DNA of 64,000 nucleotides, taken from assembly GCA_041687455.1 (NCBI GenBank), contig JAWLBY010000003.1:124001-188000 (forward strand). The letters are read 5' to 3'. Under the pieces are notes generated by a model, which did not search any database, was not told the origin of the DNA, and worked only from the letters and a program-made list of their open reading frames with translations. Positions 59,277 to 64,000 of this stretch are shown here, piece by piece. The stretch's first letter is position 1. Each line of letters opens with the position of its first letter. The position numbers and the translations under genes are program-made. Source of the stretch: JAWLBY01 sp041687455. Its GTDB lineage: Bacteria; Pseudomonadota; Gammaproteobacteria; Xanthomonadales; Xanthomonadaceae.

Positions 59277-59681
59277 TTACCCGACAATCGCGTCATAGCC
59301 GTCCCCGACGAACTGCACGAAGCAGAACCCGTTGCCGAACGGGTCGGCCATCAGCGCGAGCTGTCCCCAAGCCTGTGCTGCGATCGGTCGTTCGAGGGTT
59401 GCACCTTCGTCGAGTGCACGTCGGATGGCGGACTCGATGTCGGAGGTGACGAAGTCGAGGTGCACCGGCGTCCAGTGGCGCTGATAGGTGCGAAGCTGCT
59501 CGGCTGCCCGCGCGGGGATACTGCCGGCCGGCTTGCGGAGCAGGTAGACCGGCGACGTCGCGCCAAGCAGTTCGACGGCCGCAGGGCCGAACCGGCGTCC
59601 GGGCGTCAGTTCGAACACGCGCGTGTAGAACGCGATCGCGCGGTCCAGGTCATCGACGTCGATGTTGATCAGCAGATCCAT
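59277..59681 (-). CDS. VOC (glyoxalase/bleomycin-resistance) superfamily protein
   Basis: 134 residues from the ATG at 59681. Two paired beta-alpha-beta-beta-beta modules are visible: the first with MDLLINIDVDDLDRAIAFYT and VELLGATSPVYLLRKPAG, the second with WTPVHLDFVTSDIESAIRRA, LERPIAAQAWGQLALMADPF and GNGFCFVQF. Candidate metal ligands are the His in PVHLDF and the acidic residues near the strand ends. Such proteins catalyse glyoxalase, dioxygenase or antibiotic-binding reactions; this one cannot be assigned. The DPFGNGFCFVQF ending is common in the glyoxalase-like group. Confidence 0.8.
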   Translation of the reverse strand: MDLLINIDVDDLDRAIAFYTRVFELTPGRRFGPAAVELLGATSPVYLLRKPAGSIPARAAEQLRTYQRHWTPVHLDFVTSDIESAIRRALDEGATLERPIAAQAWGQLALMADPFGNGFCFVQFVGDGYDAIVG

Positions 59682-60035
59682 GCGTGCACCACCGGAGCGA
59701 ACACCGATCAAGTAACGGTAACGGCCGCAGGCGATCCATCCACCGCTTCGACGAGCCTCGCGCCAGTGCACACGCCCATTCGCGGTGCAGGCCAGCGTGT
59801 CTGCAACCGTGCTGCAGCGTCACCGGCTGCTCGCACAGTCGATCGAGCTGATGCGCGACAAGCGCGTCGTTCGCAGGCCGGGCTGTTCAACCTCATCCGC
59901 CGGGAGGAAGGGATTCCATGGCGGACGATCGTCGGATTCGACTACCACTCGGGGCCGTTCCGGGACCGGGTGGCGATCGTCACCGGGCTGGCGCCCGGGA
60001 TCCCGGGCGCCGGCCGTGAATGCTGCTGCTCACCG
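59682..60035. other. 354-bp gap between two VOC genes, with a palindrome
   Basis: No intact gene is seen. On the plus strand a fragment around 59875-59990 reads LFNLIRREEGIPWRTIVGFD and YHSGPFRDRVAIVTG, which has protein-like character but no start, ribosome binding site or recognised family. It may be the relic of a decayed gene. A separate 22-bp palindrome at 59990-60011 is listed as a possible terminator. Confidence 0.3.
59990..60011 (-). terminator. 22-bp perfect palindrome, possible terminator of the upstream VOC gene
   Basis: GGCGCCCGGGA followed by its exact reverse complement TCCCGGGCGCC lies 25 bases past the stop codon at 60036. There is no T-run, so rho-independent function is uncertain. 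Confidence 0.4.
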
Positions 60036-60428
60036 TTACTTGCGCATGCTTTGCCACAGCCCCATCAGGTTGCCTTCGGTGTCCATGAAATAGGCGTAGT
60101 AACCCATGTCCGGCACTTCGCCCTTCGGAGCCGCCAGCGTGCCCCCTGCCGCTTCGATCCTGCTCGCGTGCTCGTCGATGGAATCGACCTCGATTGTGAT
60201 CACCGGGTTCGTCACCGGGAGCTGTGGCCTACGCTGGAACATTCCGCCGTTGATGGCACCCGATTCCTTGTGCCGGAACTGATCGTCGACCGGCGAGGTG
60301 ATGGCAAAGGTGTACATGTCCGCGCCTGCCGGCATGTCCTGCAGATGCCAGCCGAACACGTCGCCGTAGAATCGCTTCGCCCGTGCGTGGTCGTCGGTCG
60401 GGATCTCGAAATGCACGACCTTGTTCAT
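60036..60428 (-). CDS. VOC superfamily protein
   Basis: 130 residues. The ATG at 60428 follows AGGAGG at 8 bases. It has the two-module VOC fold, with KVVHFEIPTDDHARAKRFYG, VFGWHLQDMPAGADMYTFAI and AINGGMFQRRPQLPVTNPVI, then TIEVDSIDEHASRIEAAGGT, LAAPKGEVPDMGYYAYFMDT and EGNLMGLWQSM. The HFEIP start and DTEGNLMGLW end are typical of glyoxalase-like proteins often found beside stress or regulatory genes. His7 and Glu in the last strand are candidate metal ligands. No substrate can be given. It is followed by a gene-free 663-bp region that contains a MITE-like element. Confidence 0.87.
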   Translation of the reverse strand: MNKVVHFEIPTDDHARAKRFYGDVFGWHLQDMPAGADMYTFAITSPVDDQFRHKESGAINGGMFQRRPQLPVTNPVITIEVDSIDEHASRIEAAGGTLAAPKGEVPDMGYYAYFMDTEGNLMGLWQSMRK

Positions 60429-60556
60429 GCCGTTCGCCTCCTGAACTGAACTGGACTGGAAATGGAGTTGCGACCGTGGCCGGTGCAGCCTGGCCGGGCC
60501 ACGGCACTGCATGCAGCTCCGTGCAGCAATGATTGCACGGTCGGATGCAGCGACTC

Positions 60557-60809
60557 TTAACCCGGATTTCATGAGGTCGCGGAGAATCGCCATGGATTTC
60601 GCGGGAATCGCTCACTGCGCCGGTAGAACGCGCGAGGTACAAGCTGGTCCGCCGCGATTCTCCGCTGGCGCGGCCCTCGCTTGTTCTTTGCGGCGATCGC
60701 TGCGTTGCTCCTCCCCCAAGTGGGGCCTGCACTCGGGGTCGTCGCGCCTTGCGCTCGCCGCAAAGCCCGGCGCGATCACCCGCACCCCCTCATGAAATAT
60801 CCGGGTTAA
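60557..60809. mobile_element. MITE-like element of 253 bp with near-perfect terminal inverted repeats
   Basis: TTAACCCGGATTTCATGAGG (60557-60576) is mirrored by CCTCATGAAATATCCGGGTT plus AA (60788-60809), identical in inverse apart from a two-base insertion (AT). The interior is GC-rich and contains a short imperfect hairpin (CTCCCCCAAGTGGGGCC). It carries no credible gene. The remaining parts of the 663-bp gap, 60429-60556 and 60810-61091, show no coding signal. The latter should hold the yebC promoter, where TAGAAT at 61056-61061 may be the -10. Confidence 0.55.
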
Positions 60810-61091
60810 CCAGGCGGTGGCCGCAGGAGTCGCGCCGTCGTGCTCGGTCTCGCCCGGGCCGGTTCGCGCCCATTGGACTGCGTCTGCCGCAGTCGAGCTG
60901 CGGCCGCAGGCGCTGACGTATTCCGTTCCGGGCGGGGGGCATGCCGGCATGCCGGCGTGCCGGCGGCACCGGCTGGATGGCGGTCTGATACGGATGAAAC
61001 AGATTTCTGTTCGGCGTTCGTCGGCAGTGCTGCACTGTGCCCGCTGGCGCGGCGCTAGAATGCGCGCTCCCTGAATTCGGATGGTGGCCCG

Positions 61092-61787
61092 ATGGGTGCG
61101 CAGTGGAAGACCAAGATCAAGGAAGCGTCGGCGGCGTCACGCGGCCGGGTGTTCACCAAGCTGGCGCGCGAGATTTCCGTCGCGGCGCGGGCCGGGGCCG
61201 ATCCGTCGATGAATTCGCGGCTGCGGCTGGCAATCGAGCAGGCGAAGAAGGCATCGATGCCGCGTGACACGCTGGAGCGAGCGATCAAGAAGGGCTCCGG
61301 CCAGCTCGATGACGGCGCGAGCTACGAAAAACTGACCTACGAAGGCTACGCGCCGCACCGGGTGCCGGTCATCGTCGAATGCCTGACCGACAACCCGAAC
61401 CGCACGGCATCCAGCATGCGTGTGGCGTTCCGCAAGGGCCAGCTTGGCAACTCAGGGTCGGTGTCGTGGGATTTCGACTATCTCGGCATGATCGAAGCCG
61501 AACCGCGCTCGTCCGACGCCGATCCGGAGCTGGCGGCAATCGAGGCCGGCGCGCAGGACCTGGTCGTCGAGGACGATGGCGTGCTGTTCCTGACTGCGCC
61601 GACCGACCTCGACGCGGTTCAGAAGGCACTGCCTCAGTTTGGTTTCGAAGTGCAGAAGGCCTACCTCGGCTACCGTCCGAAGAATCCGGTCGCGCTCGGC
61701 GACGCCGAGCGCGAGGAGGTCGAGGCCTTCCTGCAGGCGATCGATGACGAGGACGACGTGCAGACGCTGTACGCCGGTCTAGCCTGA
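61092..61787 (+). CDS. YebC/PmpR family DNA-binding transcriptional regulator or translation factor
   Basis: 231 residues, a full-length member. It has the conserved start GAQWKTKIKEASAASRGRVF followed by TKLAREISVAARAGADPSMN, SRLRLAIEQAKKASMPRDTL and ERAIKKGSGQLDDGASYEKL. Then come YEGYAPHRVPVIVECLTDNP, NRTASSMRVAFRKGQLGNSG and VSWDFDYLGMI. Most homologues begin MAGHSKWANIKHRK. This one begins MGAQWKTKIKEA, the wording of the second YebC-like subgroup (YeeN-like), and a separate YebC next to ruvC would be expected elsewhere. YebC proteins act as transcription regulators and have also been linked to relief of ribosome stalling at proline runs. Confidence 0.88.
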   Translation: MGAQWKTKIKEASAASRGRVFTKLAREISVAARAGADPSMNSRLRLAIEQAKKASMPRDTLERAIKKGSGQLDDGASYEKLTYEGYAPHRVPVIVECLTDNPNRTASSMRVAFRKGQLGNSGSVSWDFDYLGMIEAEPRSSDADPELAAIEAGAQDLVVEDDGVLFLTAPTDLDAVQKALPQFGFEVQKAYLGYRPKNPVALGDAEREEVEAFLQAIDDEDDVQTLYAGLA

Positions 61788-62050
61788 GCGGCTGCAGCAG
61801 TTCCCGACCGCGGGGCAGAGCGGGAGTGATCCTTCGCTCTGCGCTGGATGCAGGTGTCCCCTCATGGCTGCTGCCGCACCGTGATCTGCGCGAGGCCATC
61901 GAGCCTTCCATGCCGGTGATGCAGTGATCGACCGCCGCCGTGCGCCGAACGCGCTTCACGTGACCTGAGGCACGCGTCCGCGCACGTCGGTCGTGCCGCG
62001 GGCGGCTTGGGCCTCACGCCGTCGCGCGTCAGGCCCGGCCGAATGGCGGG

Positions 62051-64000
62051 TCAATCGAAGCCGTCGGCGAAGATGCGGTCGACGCGGACATCGATCGGCA
62101 GCACTGCACTGTCCACTGCCGCATTGGTTGCATCGCCGGCGTAGTGCGCGGTCAACGCATGCAGGCCGGCCGCCAATGGAGGCGTGGTGCAACTGGCCAC
62201 CCGGGTGTCGCCGGTGCCGACCAGCTCGACCGCGTCGCAGCCGGCGATGTCGACGCCGCCGTCGCGGAACGCCACCGTGCCGCCCGGCGACGCGCCGCGC
62301 ACGACCGCGACCAGCGAGATCGCGTCACCGACCGCCGGTGCCGCCGTGATGCCGAGCAGCTCGATCGCCGGCAGTACCGCGAAGCTGCGCTCGACGTCGG
62401 TGGCGTCAGCATGGATTGCCGTACCGGCCTGGCTCGCGCGGATCGTGCAGATGCCGACGCCGACCAGCGTCACCCGCGCGCCGTCGCTGCCGGAAGTCAC
62501 GCAGACCGCGTCGGTCAGTGACGCGAATGTCACCGGATTGCCGGAGCCGCCGCCGCTGGCGACCAGCATGAAGGCCGGCGCCGCGATCGCGCGATCGGCG
62601 GGTGCATCGAAGGTGATGATCTGCGCGATCCTGACCACCTCGTGCACCAGTACGCCGGTCGCCGGCGCGTTGCCGGCATCGCCGGGGTAGATCGCCGTGA
62701 TGCTGCGCAGGCCGACCGCCAGTGCATCGGTGCTGCAGGCGGCAGTCGGCGCATCACCACCGCCGGCCAGCACGACGTCGGTGCAACCGGCGATGTCGAC
62801 GCCATCGGCCTGGAACGTCACGCTGCCGGCTGGCACGGCGCCGCTGACCGTGGCAGTGAACGTGACCGCACTGGTGACGGTGGACGGACTGTCGCTGGCG
62901 GCGAGCGTGACGACGGTCGCGTCGCGGCGCAGCGTGCGCAACGTCACGCGGTTGTCGGAGGGGCGGCCGACCGCAACGCGCTGCAGTGCGATGTCGTAGT
63001 CCGCGACCATCGACGCACCGCCGCCGATCGCGCTGCCGAGCACGCTGTTGGCGGCGTCCAGCACGCCGAGCAGCGGTTCGTCGCCCGGCGCCAGCGTGAT
63101 CGCACCGGCGCCGCCGGCATGGTCCGGGCTGCGCACGATGTAGGCATTGTCGCCGAATGCTTCCGCGCCGCCGCTGCCGATCGCGTCGCCGGCCGCGGAG
63201 CCGACCAGCGAGTTGGATGCCGAGATCGATCCGGTCAGCGCCGCGCTGCCGTCCGACCAGGTAACGGCGCCGACGTTGACCACGCCGTTGTCGTCCCAGT
63301 TCGGATGGGTCAGCACATAGCCGCCGTTCGGCAACTGCTCGAGTGCCGGGATCAGCACTGGCGGATTCGAGTAGTCTTCGCCGAGGCGATCGTCGGCGCT
63401 GCTGCCGAGCAGCGAGTTGGCGGCCGACACCGTGCCGACGACGCCGGCCTGGCCGTCGCCCCAGGTCACCGCACCGGCGTCGACCAGCGCGCCGTTGTTC
63501 CATTCCGGGCTGCGCACGACGTAATGCCCGTTCAGCAGCAGCGACAGCGCGCTGCCGACCCGGTCGCCGGCAGTGCTGCCGACCAGCGAGTTCGCCGGGC
63601 CGACCGCGCCGCTGCTGGGGCCGGTGCCATCGGCCCATGTGACGGCGCCGGCATCGACGATGGCATCGTTGTCCCAGTCCGGGGTGTGCAGCACGTAATG
63701 GCCGTTGCGCAGCGCGGTGACCGCGCTGCCGACATTGTCGTTCTCGCTGCTGCCGACCAGCGAATTCAGTGTGCTGACGGTGCCGGTCGACGGCTGCGTG
63801 CCGTCGACCCAGGTCACGGCGCCGGCGCCGGCCACCGCGCCGTTGCGCCACAGCGGGCTGCGCACGACGAAATGGCCGTTCGCCAGTGGCACGACTGACG
63901 AGCTGCCGACCAGATCATAGGGCGTGCTGCCGATCAGCGAGTTGGCGGCCGACACCGCGCCGACTGCGCCGCTGGTGCCGTCGACCCAGGTCACCGCGCC
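62051..64000 (-). CDS. Large secreted protein with repeated GAVTW modules and Ig-like domains, 3' part only
   Basis: The C-terminal 649 codons are in the window; the gene runs off the right edge. The first 300 residues are at least five repeats of about 62-65 residues (GAVTWVDG, VSAANSLVGS, NGHYVVRSPEWNNG, VDAGAVTW). Each probably forms a blade or strand set like those of FG-GAP/Kelch-type propellers. Then come two or three bacterial Ig-like domains, including two Big_3-like ones with VTFTATVSGAVPAGSVTFQA and DAISLVAVVRGASPGGTVAF followed by Cys pairs (DIAGCTDV, DIAGCDAV). The protein ends with VDRIFADGFD. Such proteins are exported and adhesin-like. The role is unknown. Confidence 0.7.
   Translation of the reverse strand, partial: GAVTWVDGTSGAVGAVSAANSLIGSTPYDLVGSSSVVPLANGHFVVRSPLWRNGAVAGAGAVTWVDGTQPSTGTVSTLNSLVGSSENDNVGSAVTALRNGHYVLHTPDWDNDAIVDAGAVTWADGTGPSSGAVGPANSLVGSTAGDRVGSALSLLLNGHYVVRSPEWNNGALVDAGAVTWGDGQAGVVGTVSAANSLLGSSADDRLGEDYSNPPVLIPALEQLPNGGYVLTHPNWDDNGVVNVGAVTWSDGSAALTGSISASNSLVGSAAGDAIGSGGAEAFGDNAYIVRSPDHAGGAGAITLAPGDEPLLGVLDAANSVLGSAIGGGASMVADYDIALQRVAVGRPSDNRVTLRTLRRDATVVTLAASDSPSTVTSAVTFTATVSGAVPAGSVTFQADGVDIAGCTDVVLAGGGDAPTAACSTDALAVGLRSITAIYPGDAGNAPATGVLVHEVVRIAQIITFDAPADRAIAAPAFMLVASGGGSGNPVTFASLTDAVCVTSGSDGARVTLVGVGICTIRASQAGTAIHADATDVERSFAVLPAIELLGITAAPAVGDAISLVAVVRGASPGGTVAFRDGGVDIAGCDAVELVGTGDTRVASCTTPPLAAGLHALTAHYAGDATNAAVDSAVLPIDVRVDRIFADGFD

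Noticed and set aside
59865..59990. A plus-strand fragment reading LFNLIRREEGIPWRTIVGFD
   Set aside because: It looks protein-like but has no start codon with a ribosome binding site, is short, and matches no family I can name. It is noted only as a possible relic.
1..64000. tRNA, rRNA or riboswitch genes
   Set aside because: I looked for T-loop-like GGTTCGAATCC stretches with CCA ends and for known riboswitch-like leaders, and saw none I could support.

Overview
This is a GC-rich (clearly above 60 percent by eye), densely packed chromosomal segment of a gammaproteobacterium. ZipA, BolA next to YciI, RlmC, RluB and YciO point to Gammaproteobacteria. SMC with ScpA/ScpB instead of MukBEF, a secreted hydrolase of the conditioned-medium-factor type, a lone SelO, and a secreted protein ending in the short tail IFADGFD suggest the Lysobacterales (Xanthomonadales). 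The genus cannot be fixed from this window. I see no rRNA or tRNA gene, no CRISPR array, no prophage and no intact transposase.

Layout. 1-2 kb: the 5' end of a class C26 amidotransferase, the remnant of what may be its carboxylate-amine ligase partner, and a YqjD/YqjE/YqjK-like membrane operon. 2.5-6.5 kb: a BON lipoprotein, a sorbosone-dehydrogenase-like lipoprotein, a four-EF-hand protein, and an ECF sigma / anti-sigma-like / CpxP-like operon, followed by REP-type palindromes. 6.9-17.4 kb: minus-strand genes for an M13 metallopeptidase, a P-type cation ATPase, a secreted hydrolase and a GAF-GAF-GGDEF-EAL protein. 17.8-24 kb: a glycine-zipper protein, a ParA/AP2-like pair, RlmC with a flavoprotein, and an RhlE-type helicase. 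24.3-30.5 kb: a GIDE-GIDE-LemA membrane protein, a TPR-GGDEF protein and small envelope proteins.

30.6-32.9 kb holds a secreted beta-helix protein behind an unusual leader with two direct-repeat sites and a hairpin over the ribosome binding site. 33-38.4 kb carries a KefB-type antiporter and a small redox cluster (GNAT, peroxiredoxin-like, FMN reductase, lipoamide dehydrogenase-like). 38.8-39.9 kb has a six-EF-hand protein followed by a 31-bp tandem array. 39.9-52.4 kb is a housekeeping block: selO, then rluB-scpB-scpA and yciO on the minus strand, yciI-bolA-PPIase, and smc-zipA. All three condensin subunits lie within about 9 kb.

52.4-64 kb is more accessory. It has a periplasmic binding protein, an ECF sigma factor fused to a membrane domain, an ACP-FAAL-PlsC fusion enzyme, two MITE-like elements, two VOC proteins, a YebC regulator, and the C-terminal part of a large repetitive secreted protein. 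The most unusual items are the GIDE-GIDE-LemA protein, the membrane-fused sigma factor, the ACP-FAAL-PlsC fusion, the ParA/AP2 pair, and the leader at 30.69-30.85 kb.
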